From: Liolophura sinensis
Taxonomy: Eukaryota > Mollusca > Polyplacophora > Chitonida > Chitonidae
Direction of reading: 5' to 3'
DNA length: 64,000 nucleotides
NCBI RefSeq assembly: GCF_032854445.1
Contig: NC_088297.1
Location: forward strand, 16,131,127 to 16,195,126
A model generated the notes under the pieces. It saw only the letters and a list, made by a program, of their open reading frames with translations. It had not been told where the DNA came from and made no database searches. Each line of letters begins with the position of its first letter. The first letter of the stretch is position 1. Both the position numbers and the translations under genes were made by a program. Shown piece after piece: positions 13,078 to 22,796 of the stretch.

Positions 13078-13585
13078 AAATCAGAGCAGCGAAGACAGTG
13101 TGATAGACGTACAGCATAGAGTAAAACCAGAGCAGTGAAGACAGTGCGATAGACGTAGAGCATAGAGAGTAAACCAGAGCAGCAACGACAGTGTGACAAA
13201 CGTACATCATAGAGAGAAAAAACAGCGCAGTGACAACAATGTGATAGACGCACAGGACAGAGAGAAAAACCAGAGCAGCGACGACAGTGTGATAGACGTA
13301 CAGTATAGAGACAAAAACCAGAGCAGTGAAGACATTGTGATAGACGTACAGCATAGAGAGTAAAACCAGAGCAGTGAAGACAGTGCGATAGACGTACAGC
13401 ATAGAGAGTAAGACCAGAGCAGTGAAGAGAGTGCGATAGACGTACAGCATAGAGAATAAAACCAGGGTAGCGAAGACAGTGTGATAGACGTGCATCATAG
13501 AGAGAAAAACAAAAGCAGCGAAGACAGTGTGATAGACGTGCATCATAGAGAGAAAAACAAAAGCAGCGAAGACAGTGTGATAATT
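13078..13585 (+). repeat. 48-bp tandem array, about 10 copies
   Basis: Units of about 46-48 bp with core GTGATAGACGTACAGCATAG and AACCAGAGCAGTGAAGACA. Because most units are 48 bp, the reverse strand stays open and produces a spurious 16-residue periodic frame. Lies about 0.8 kb past the P450 stop. Confidence 0.9.
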
Positions 13586-14252
13586 GGCATATGACCTTAC
13601 GTAACCTGTGAGATATCAGAGGCCTTTAGTTAGAAGTTACAAGTTAGACGAGCTGTGGCTCAGCAGTGTCCTGTGTCTCCCATGCCGATATTAATGTCCA
13701 TATTATTGGACATTTCCCCCTGCATCCATTTTAATGAGCATTTATCTGTATGTCCACGTTAATGGAATAGTGCCAGAATTCAGTGCATGCCCTACTTCCA
13801 CCTGAATCATGCCATGGTTTGGAGACGTTATACCTTTTTAATTCCTGTACGCTAGGTCCTGATGTTTGTACATTTTGACCATTTCGCGCTATCGCGTTTA
13901 ATTTTTAGATCTGAATATTATCCAATAGCTGCTCAGTGTTACAACGAAGATATGTGATTAAATGAAAAATAAAGTGCGTACATGCACTCCCAATATGATT
14001 TAACTGTGGATATTCAATTTTTCTTCACTAAATTACAAAATAATTATGCACCTGTACAGAATATTTTGTATGATTTACTGTTCACTGTCACACATGCAAT
14101 AGAAGTTTTATGCATTTACTAAAGTTTCTATAGATTACGTTTGGTTGTAAAACATGACAGAGCTGTTTTTCTAGCATTTTGACGTAAGGAAAAGCGGCGG
14201 AAGTTGCCTTTTCGGTGTACAATATTCTGCCACAGAAATCAATGTCTTCTGG

Positions 14253-14325
14253 CTCGTTTATTTATACATTGGATTGGTATTTTACCGTGAACTAGAGAAT
14301 ATTTCACTTTATATGGGAGGAAAGA
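14253..14325 (-). mobile_element. SINE family A remnant
   Basis: GATTGGTATTTTACCGTGAA and AGAATATTTCACTTTATATG followed by GGGAGG: the tail end of a reversed, diverged copy. Confidence 0.6.
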
Positions 14326-15092
14326 GGACAGAGTGTCTTGTAATGAAAAGAAAATTGAACATTTGCATGGTGTATTCATTTCTTCCATGCAATTCAATGT
14401 GTTCAAAAATAGAGGCTGCGGAAAGTCCTGGGCTCAACTGTTCAAGATCGTAAGTGATTTGTCAAATATATATGTATTAGCGTTGAGTCTCGACCGCACT
14501 TCTCAACTAGGGTTTCTAGAAAGAGCATATCTATGTCCGCGTGAAAACATTATAGGCTCTGTTCCATGCGATTTGTAGTCTTTTACTATAAATTCGCAAC
14601 ATGACCAATGATGAAACCTTGCTATTCGGTTGTATGATTCAAATTGCTTTTATACGTACCACCTACTGCGTGCATTTGCATGTCCGAACGGCCTTTGACC
14701 AAAGGGTTCTAAAGTTCGAATCCAGCTTCCGTTCTTTACTTTCTTGGGCCAGGAAGTTTGCTAAATATACATATACCTGGCGAAAGGGCGTTTTTGATCT
14801 ATGAATGTTATCCTCCGTAACTGCCTCCCATAGACCTAACCACCATCATATGATTGACAATTTATTCATTACGACGTTAAAAACCTATTGAACAAATACC
14901 CCGTCGTGTTTCATCCTTCATCTACTTTTTAGCGACGGATCTAAAACGTGCTTCTTTTAACGATGCACATTTGTGGAACGTCTCTATATACAGCTAAGGC
15001 AGTTCCACCTTCGCGTTTTTTTTATATAAACATTGCTCTGTTAATAGATTTGTATATAGAGTCTGTTTATGTGTATAGATATATTTGTGTTT

Positions 15093-15103
15093 AATAAAAT
15101 AAA
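15093..15103 (+). promoter_or_regulatory. Candidate poly(A) signal (two overlapping AATAAA)
   Basis: AATAAAATAAA followed within 25 bp by a T/G-rich stretch (CTTTGTGTGAG), the usual layout of a cleavage site on the plus strand. It could end a long P450 transcript or an unseen gene. Confidence 0.3.
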
Positions 15104-15977
15104 TGCTCTTTAAACTTTGTGTGAGACACTTTGTCGATGCATATACACTAGTCGGGTTAGTGTTGCCTTTTCTTTTAAATGAGGGATCTTACTTTTAAAT
15201 GAGGAAATGCTTGTGGGATTTTGTTCTTTCCTGCCGTTGCAACGACGATTTGAGGGTATACTGGCAGCAAATTACTCATGCCTCGGAAGACAGCAGTGGT
15301 CCGTTCAGCTTGGACCCGAGTTGCCATAGCTCTGAAAAAGATATCCTATACTGCTTCAGTGAAACGGTTCTCTTAATTGGTCAGACTGACACTTATATCT
15401 TGTGGTATGATTGAGATTCGCTTCACATTTTTTGTGCTGGGTTATAGTGCTGCCTCGCTGGAACACCATGCCGAAGACACGAAATATGAAAACCATTAAC
15501 TCACAATGTACCGACACCGGGCGGACCAGAACTTTCGGTATTCTAGAATAACAAACTTATTTATTTATTTATTTATATGATTGCTGATTTTACTTTCATC
15601 CGATTTATGGTTAGCGAAGAGAGGAGTCGTCCAGGCGAACCTTTCCAGCATGTCACATTTCATCTCAAATTTCGTGCGTGACTGAGTACATGTACTTACA
15701 CCAAGTAACTCATTTTGCGTGAATCTGAGTTTCATTGATCTTAGATTTGTACTTTGAGGTTTTTGTAGAATGTAGGATAGAAAAATATTTTAGCAAGTAG
15801 CAAGAAGTAATAATTAAGACCTCTACTTACGCATATATTTCCCCTTGTCAATTTTTAAATCAAATAAATATGTGATCTTCGTGAAAGACAACTGCATTCC
15901 GGTAAACTCTTTACACGACATATCACTGTTTATCGCTTATCTAAACCAAGGTATCGAGCACAATAGAATTAAGGGAC

Positions 15978-16115
15978 TGTACTCCGTCGTACTCAAGAAT
16001 ATTTCACTTATACGACAGCGACCAGCATTATGGTGGGAGGAAACCAGTCAGAGCCCGGGGGAAACACACGACCATCTGCAGGCATCTGTCAGACCTTCCC
16101 ACGTACGGCAGATTG
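15978..16115 (-). mobile_element. SINE family A, partial
   Basis: Reversed copy from CGTACTCAAGAATATTTCAC to CCTTCCCACGTACGGC, lacking the AATA tail and the tRNA-like head. Confidence 0.8.
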
Positions 16116-16289
16116 AAACTAATTATAGTAGATACAATGCATAATGTATATTTTATGGTTAAATACAGCTTGACATTTCCTATATATTAAAGTGCTATTC
16201 CTGATTATGATCATGGCACCAAGCACCAGTATATGCACTCTGTGCAATGCACTTGGCATTTTCTTGCAATAAGGTTTTTGGGGCATTAT

Positions 16290-16560
16290 GTACGAATGTA
16301 TGCTTGTGGTTTGACGTCGTACTTAACAATTTTAGGTTATATGACGACGAGGAGTCATTAGGTGTGTGTACATACGTTGTGTCTTCCTGCAGGGCGAGAC
16401 CATGTCGCCAAAGTGGAACCGCCATGCCGCCAAAGTGCAGCCGTCGAAGACACCAGATATGACAAACCGCCAAGTCAGATTATACTGACATCGGGCCAAC
16501 CAGTCATGTTTCCTTGCTCTATCCTCTCATGACTGAGCGCCAAGCGAGGCAGCAGCAAAT
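16290..16560 (-). mobile_element. SINE family C, reversed copy
   Basis: Starts with a reversed tail (TTTGACGTCGTACTTAACAA), then CATATGAC-like, GTCGAAGACACCAGATATGA and GCGCCAAGCGAGGCAGC, the same order in reverse as the copies at 42.9 and 62.0-62.5 kb. A more diverged relic of the same kind is near 15440-15530. Confidence 0.55.
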
Positions 16561-16564
16561 ACCA

Positions 16565-16722
16565 TGTTTATTTATTTATATTTTTTGTATTATTTGACTT
16601 GTTTGACCAGTAATATTGTGGGAGGAAACTAGACAGAACCCAGGGGAAACCCACGACCACCCACATGTTGCTGCAGACCTTCCAACGTACGGCCGAAGAT
16701 GAAGCCAGCACGAGCTGGATTT
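16565..16722 (-). mobile_element. SINE family A, partial and diverged
   Basis: TTTGACTTGTTTGACCAGTA, GTGGGAGGAAAC, CCAGGGGAAACCCACGACCA and CGAAGATGAAGCCAGCACGA in the reversed order; the AATATTCTT segment is deleted. Confidence 0.7.
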
Positions 16723-18369
16723 TTTGTATAATTCATCACACATGTAAAATATAAATACATAATGATCAATGCGTAAAATCGACGCATAACAAAATCAACA
16801 CAAACCACGAAAGAACTAAGAAAATTTATAAAGTATGAAAATAGGACAGAGTTTTGCAAAGAGAAGCAGTCAACAGTTTTCATTGATGAGATACGATGAA
16901 ACTATCTATGTCAACGGTCGCTTTGGGTTTACTTTCTGTGCTGTACGGCATTTTTTTTATATTTCAAAAGTTTTGTTCTGACAATTGACTATTATCGTTT
17001 TCCTGTTTTATACAACGAAATGATTCAAAACAGACTTAGGAGCTCACTAACGGATAAAAAAAAGCGAAAGAAAGGTTCATTTTTCGTATCTGGAGTACAC
17101 CGAATGTTGAGGAATATTTGGATAGGACATATTCATGTTCAGCCTAGGTTGAGCAGCCATGAATATAGCGTATTGAAATATTCTCCAAACAATATTGAGC
17201 ATACTCGAACTGCCTTTTTCGCACTTATGTCACCAGTCCCACTTTATGACCGAATGTACCATATGCAGATTACTTGTCAAGCAGGACCACTCTTATCGAT
17301 GACGTTCGGAGCTCTCATAAACCGCCTTCATGCAGTTTCACCCTGGGGAAATCAGGTTCTATACAGGGGCTGTACAGACCTACGTTCACGCGTCTATAGG
17401 TACTCCTGCAATCAGGTCAAGGAAAGGTATTTCGAGATTTCCTCGTTTTTCTATGCGAGGCACGTTTTCTTTGGGAGAGAATGAATAACCAAATACAATA
17501 ACGTTCGCGCGGTTTTGTAACTGTTCACCAGGCTACGAACAAAGATGTGCGTCATCCACAGGTGCGCACATAGAGGGCGACACCTGAAACCCGACCAATG
17601 AAATGCGACCTGCGTATGTAGATGTGCCAAGGGCAATCAGTTTCAGCTAGTCCCTACCTGAATGTGGTTGACAAAAAAGCCATTGTCGAAAATGTCTCGT
17701 CATAGCGTAGGCCTATCATTTATAGAGCTGTGTCAATATGTACTCCAATACCCCACACTCCGATTTGCAGCTGTTGCGAAATATGTCTAACTGTGAACGT
17801 CGGCCTACAATTTACAGATATGCCTCTCTTATACATGTATATATTATATAATTCCCACTTACACCAAATTGTCGAAACTAACTCCAGTATATTGGTATTC
17901 TAACAAAAACCAATGCGAACACCTGGGTCCGGTTGTTCAAAAGTTTAAGGCTTAATACCAGATTTACACTTAAGCCAAATTTTGGACTTGAAACAATTGA
18001 GTAACATTATATCAAATATGAACTACAACTGCTTCTGTCATACTTTGACCTTGGAGAACTGCATTGGCTGCTGATTGTTTTAATGCAAATTTCAAATTTT
18101 AAATGTAAAATATGACTTGTACCAGTATTAGCTAATACACAACCAAACAAGTGGGCCCTGCCTTCCCATGTGCCTTTGAGAACAATGGTAAACCACTTAA
18201 GTGAATGAAGAAACGAGCGAATTAGGGCTTACAGCTATATCGGCAGTATATTACAGCCAACTGGTGGCGAACCACGAAACAAAGCTGTAAATTAATGGCA
18301 TCTCTGTGATGACAGAGATAGGCAAAAAAAAAAAGCAGTTAACCTTTGTACCGTTAACATAAATAAGCC
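16723..18369. other. Intergenic, no firm gene
   Basis: Only the 154-codon frame at 17020-17484 stands out. No splice-linked exons or repeats are recognised. Confidence 0.5.
17020..17484 (+). CDS. Uncharacterised 154-codon single-exon ORF
   Basis: An ATG-initiated frame of 154 codons, N-terminus very basic (SLTDKKKRKKG), no signal peptide, no membrane segment and no family I recognise. It lies in an intergenic stretch between SINE fragments, with no obvious promoter or poly(A) signal attached. In 64 kb of six-frame sequence at this base composition one or two open frames of this length are expected by chance, so this is more likely accidental than a gene. Confidence 0.12.
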   Translation: MIQNRLRSSLTDKKKRKKGSFFVSGVHRMLRNIWIGHIHVQPRLSSHEYSVLKYSPNNIEHTRTAFFALMSPVPLYDRMYHMQITCQAGPLLSMTFGALINRLHAVSPWGNQVLYRGCTDLRSRVYRYSCNQVKERYFEISSFFYARHVFFGRE

Positions 18370-18633
18370 TACACTAAAAAAATTCAGTAAATTTTAACAG
18401 AAAATTTGTTATATGAGTGAGGCTACAATATGTTCTGTTAGGGGCGACAGATTGTTCTGCTAAATATAACACACATATTCTGTTAATTCAACATAAAGAT
18501 TCTATTAGACTAAAGGGACATTATGTTGAATATGACAGAATATTGTGCTATAATAACAGAACACATTCTAGCTAAGCATCACTCAGAAAACAAACTTTCC
18601 GTTAAACTTAACAGACGGATTTTTTTGAGTGTA
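18370..18633 (+). mobile_element. Short terminal-inverted-repeat element (MITE-like)
   Basis: The left end TACACTAAAAAAATTC and the right end ATTTTTTTGAGTGTA are inverted copies, and the similarity extends inward (GTAAATTTTAACAGAAAA against TTTCCGTTAAACTTAACAG reversed). About 264 bp, no coding capacity. The outermost TA on both sides fits a Tc1/mariner-like TA target duplication, but the family is inference. Confidence 0.65.
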
Positions 18634-18775
18634 CGAGGTGGCGCGTTTAGGTATTTATCTATTTATTTGATTGTTCTTAAATTCCACACGCTACAATTTT
18701 TTGTTACCTATGTACATGATGTGAATGTATGGGGTAGCGAAACAGGTGCGGCCGGGATAAAACACGGGCTTTTTA

Positions 18776-18892
18776 TCGGATCCATCCTGCCACAAGGAGG
18801 CATATTACATGCACTCTAAGGACTCCTTCGTCGTCATTTGACTAACAACTGGTATGTATGACGTTAAACCTCAAGCACTCACTCACTCCTCC
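18776..18892 (+). mobile_element. SINE family B, 3' part
   Basis: ATCCTGCCACAAGGAGGC, ACATGCACTCTAAGGA and TGACGTTAAACCTCAAGC followed by CACTCACTC. Confidence 0.75.
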
Positions 18893-18950
18893 GTGTCGGT
18901 GATATCATATTTTGCGAGGGGCGCTAACGCCGGATGTTCAAAGTGATTCG

Positions 18951-19122
18951 TGTCTTCCTCTCCGGCCGTAAGAGGGAAGGTCTGCCAGCAGCCTGCGGAT
19001 GGTGGTGGGTTTCCCCCGGGCTCTGCCCGGTTTCCTCCCACCATAATGCTGACCGCCGTCGTATAAGTGAAATATTCTTGAGTACGGTGTAAAACACCAA
19101 TCAAATAAAGAAATAAATAAAT
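18951..19122 (+). mobile_element. SINE family A, 5'-truncated
   Basis: Starts in the CTTCCTCTCCGGCCG block. Target-site duplications CAAAGTGATTCG at 18939-18950 and 19123-19134. It inserted into one of the duplicated blocks; the partner block near 20200 lacks it, which dates the insertion after the duplication. Confidence 0.88.
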
Positions 19123-20047
19123 CAAAGTGATTCGCATTCATGTCTTCAAAAATCATCCATGATGTCATCTATTGGAAGGCATGAACAGAAGACATTCAAG
19201 CATCATTGATTTTTTGAGTGTACGAGGTGGTGCTTTTATGTATTTATCTTTTTATTTGACCGTTCTTAAATTCCACACACTACAATTTTTTGTTATCTAT
19301 GTGCATGATGTGGATGTACGGGCTAACGAAACAGGTATGGCCGGGATAAAACACGGGCTTTTTGGCAAGTTACTAATGAACTTTACCACCACTCAGCGAC
19401 ACAGACAAGTTACAATTCGGTGGAAATAAAATGATTTCCCACAAATGCAAGCCTGCGCAGACGGATTCACGTGATCAGTGAAGCGGGGAACTTACAAATT
19501 TCCTGTCCAAGGCCTGCGTTGAGCCTGCACCTACCGAACCCCGTGGCTATGTGTCACGCATTGTACTCACTGACCCAGTTCCACTTCCAGTATATGGCGC
19601 TTTGTGAGGTTTACTGTGTACATGTATATACACTGTACTTCAATTATGAATCGTCATGTAAGGTATTATCTGTTAATGGCAACACTGTAACACAAACCGC
19701 AACATCAAACTTAGATTCCATAATGCATGAGGTTTCTCAAATACATATAAGGTGATTTTTTGTTCTGAAAATCCATTGCACTCGTTCATAGCAGGTTTTG
19801 TGTTGCGTTCTAACAAGCTTAGCTGGGGATTCAAAGTTCCATGCGAAGAAAGACGTTGTTGGCCTATTGAAATGAACTCAAAAGTCACAACGCCAAAGGA
19901 ATCAGAACAAAAGCGATCTTAAGCAAAGCAATCATTATATAACCAGTTTTTGTCCAATCCATGGGTAACGGGCTGACGGTAATCACGGCTGGATAGGGCT
20001 GTCGTGGTAACATGGCAACATCATGGTCTGCTGTCTTCCGTGTCCGA

Positions 20048-20157
20048 TTGGTCCTGCAACAAGGGGGCACATTACATGCACTCTATGGACTCCTTCATCG
20101 TCATATGACTGAAAACTTAAGTACGACGTTAAACCCCAAGCACTCACTCACTCCTCC
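20048..20157 (+). mobile_element. SINE family B, 3' part
   Basis: GTCCTGCAACAAGGGGGC to GTACGACGTTAAACCCCAAG plus CACTCACTC; paralogue of the copy at 18776. Confidence 0.78.
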
Positions 20158-20504
20158 GTGTCAGTGATATCGTATTGGGCAAGGCGAGTAAATGCAGGAT
20201 GCCCAAAGTCATTCGGATTCCTTTCTTCAAAAATCCCCCATGGCATCTACTGGAAGGCATGATGTTTTGTTTTCTGAACATTTGGAAGAGGGGCGAATGT
20301 TAGACTCGATGGCAATGAGAGTACCTTGAGGCCATGCCACGAAGAGAACCTCATTCATTTCTTCAAAATTCCTCACGATGCTCATCTTTTGGATGGCATG
20401 GAGTTTGGTTTTGTAGATATTTGGAATGGAACGAATGCTTGATTGGTAGACACTTTCTCTAATTTACCCATGAGGTCATCCTTGTAGTTTGGTTTGTTCT
20501 AATT

Positions 20505-20715
20505 GACTTATTTGACTGGTGTTTTACGCCCTACTCAGGAATATTTCACTTATACGTCGACGGTCAGCATTATGGCGGGACGAAACCGGTCAGAGGGAAA
20601 CTCATGAACATCCGCAGGTTGCTGCAAGACCTTCCCGCACACAACCGGAGAGGAAGCCAGCATGCGTTAGGCTTGAACTCACAGCGACCGACTGGTGGGC
20701 TGAACGGGACCGGCT
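20505..20715 (-). mobile_element. SINE family A, head-truncated
   Basis: Reversed copy from TTGACTGGTGTTTTACGCC to the ACTCACAGCGACCGACTGG block. Confidence 0.8.
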
Positions 20716-20731
20716 CTAAAGCTGGATTTTT

Positions 20732-21115
20732 TCATCCTCGCAAATCTACGCTAGTATAGCCGCGGTTGAAGTGTACGAAGTTTTTATAACACTCTGTGGA
20801 TATATTGGTAATGCCACAAAGTTTAAGGACAGAAAAATAATAAGTGAACTTGAACAAAGGCGTGTTGAAAAGAAAAGGTCCTGATTTATTCGTTGGAATC
20901 AAAACGATCAGTTCATGATTGACCACAGCAAATATTACATCATGGTTTAGCTTCCCTAAATTCATTACCTCAACCGTCAGATAATTTCCATCAACATGAT
21001 ATAAACAAAATACTTCCGAATAGATTTCATTTAGAGAATATGCAATAAGAAAAGCATATTCAAGAACGCTGAACTTGTGATATACACAATACCATGGTAA
21101 CACACACAGTACCAT
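20732..21115 (-). CDS. Uncharacterised 127-codon ORF, possible element fragment
   Basis: Open frame read leftwards from an ATG at 21115. The product is rich in hydrophobic and aromatic residues but shows no clear helix pattern or motif. Its 3' end abuts the SINE at 20505-20715. No homology recognised; it could be chance or the relic of a mobile-element gene. Confidence 0.1.
   Translation of the reverse strand: MVLCVLPWYCVYHKFSVLEYAFLIAYSLNEIYSEVFCLYHVDGNYLTVEVMNLGKLNHDVIFAVVNHELIVLIPTNKSGPFLFNTPLFKFTYYFSVLKLCGITNISTECYKNFVHFNRGYTSVDLRG
20885..20890 (-). promoter_or_regulatory. Candidate distal poly(A) signal for NMD3
   Basis: TTTATT on the plus strand reads AATAAA on the NMD3 strand. I saw no canonical signal in the 120 bp between the NMD3 stop and the 39-bp array, so the NMD3 transcript may read through the array to here. 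Weak: a non-canonical signal closer to the stop is possible. Confidence 0.2.
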
Positions 21116-21375
21116 AACCAAATCTTCATATCTTAAATAAGCATCAATACCATACGTGTCTTATACATGGGATTAAATTGATTGTCATGTTCAGAAAGCG
21201 ATTTCTTGGAGTCAAACAGCCGATACATGTACATGAGCGTGCGCAGTGACATTCAGACGATACCTGACCTATTAGTGAACACTGAGATTTCCTCGTACAC
21301 AAATTATCCATGGTCAGATGTGCAAACATTGTCAGAAAACGGTCAGCAAACTGTGAGGCGTTTGTTGCAAGAACA

Positions 21376-22662
21376 TGATGGACACAATCATTATTACGGA
21401 TGTCATCAAGCTCACAATGGACACCACCTTCATGATGGATGTCACCAAGCTCACAATGGACACCACCTTCATGATGGATGTCACCAAGCTCACAATGGAC
21501 ACCACCTTCATGATGGACGTCACTAAGATCACAATGGACACCACCTTCATGATGGATGTCATCAAGCTCACAATGGACACCATCTTCATGATGGACGTCA
21601 TCAAGATCACAATGGACACCATCTTCATGATGGATGTCACCAAGATCACAATGGACACCACCTCATGATGGATGTCATCAAGATCACAATGGACACCACC
21701 TTCATGATGGAAGTCATCAAGATCACAATGGACACCACCTTCATGATGGAAGTCATCAAGATCACAATGGACACCATCTTCATCATGGAAGTCATAAAGA
21801 TCACAATGGACACCATCTTCATGATGGACGTCATCAAGATCACAATGGACACCACCTTCATGATGGACATCATCAAGATCACAATGGACACCATCTTCAT
21901 GATGGACGCCACCAAGATCACAATGGACACCACCTTCATGATGGACGTCATCAAGATCACAATGGACACCATCTTCATGATGGAAGTCATCAAGATCCCA
22001 ATGGACACCATCTTCATCATGGATGTCATCAAGATCACAATGGACACAATCTTCATGATGGACGTCACCAAGATCACAATGGACACCACCTTCATGATGG
22101 AAGTCATCAAGATCCCAATGGACACCATCTTCATCATGGACGTCATCAAGATCACAATGGACACCATCTTCATGATGGAAGTCATCAAGATCCCAATGGA
22201 CACCATCTTCATCATGGATGTCATCAAGATCACAATGGACACCATCTTCATCATGGACGCCACCAAGATCACAATGGACACCACCTTCATGATGGACGTC
22301 ATCAAGATCACAATGGACACCATCTTCATGATGGAAGTCATCAAGATCCCAATGGACACCATCTTCATCATGGATGTCATCAAGATCACAATGGACACAA
22401 TCTTCATGATGGACGTCACTAAGATCACAATGGACACCACCTTCATGATGGAAGTCATCAAGATCCCAATGGACACCATCTTCATCATGGACGTCATCAA
22501 GATCACAATGGACACCATCTTCATGATGGAAGTCATCAAGATCCCAATGGACACCATCTTCATCATGGATGTCATCAAGATCACAATGGACACCATCTTC
22601 ATCATGGATGTCATCAAGATCACAATGGACACAATCTTCATCATGGATGTCACCACTGCATC
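21376..22662 (+). repeat. 39-bp minisatellite, about 33 copies
   Basis: Unit TCATGATGGACGTCATCAAG followed by ATCACAATGGACACCATCT. The unit is a multiple of three, so long frames stay open on both strands (a His-rich HDGRHQDHNGHHL 13-mer and others). Stops from unit variants interrupt the His-rich frame and all frames are equally open, so I treat it as non-coding. Each unit contains an imperfect inverted pair CTTCATGA / TCATCAAG. The array starts 135 bp past the NMD3 stop codon and lies in its probable 3' UTR. Confidence 0.95.
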
Positions 22663-22796
22663 ACAATCACCATGAAGTTACCTTTTTCATGGTTTTACAC
22701 AAAAAGATAACACAGAATATTGTGTACTGTTAAGACCATACTACCAAGTATAACGCAAGATTATAGATGTCCACCCCAACCCTATAGCCTTTTGCT

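Larger units (their letters stand above)
13586..15977. other. Intergenic, no gene seen
   Basis: AT-rich; holds a diverged family A fragment near 14253 and a diverged remnant near 15440-15530, with nothing I can support as coding. Confidence 0.55.
18634..20450 (+). repeat. Local segmental duplication
   Basis: The block starting TTTTTTGAGTGTACGAGGTG occurs at about 18620-18775 and again at 19207-19365 in direct orientation. The block beginning CACTCACTCCTCCGTGTC occurs at about 18880 and 20144, each followed by related sequence. A third weaker motif, TTCAAAAAT plus GGAAGGCATGA, recurs near 19145, 20225 and 20370. Two rounds of local duplication are inferred. Confidence 0.7.

Noticed and set aside
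12992..13546. 184-codon minus-strand hydrophobic repeat frame
   Set aside because: Product of the 48-bp array; looks like a membrane protein only because the unit is T-rich on that strand.
14685..14740. tRNA gene, because of AGTTCGAATCCAGC
   Set aside because: B-box-like motif alone with no cloverleaf partner sequences.
21634..22675. His-rich 13-residue repeat protein (HDGRHQDHNGHHL) like a metal-binding matrix protein
   Set aside because: The frame is broken by stops in variant units (near 21526 and 22422), other frames and the opposite strand are equally open, and no splice-linked exons or signal peptide are visible.
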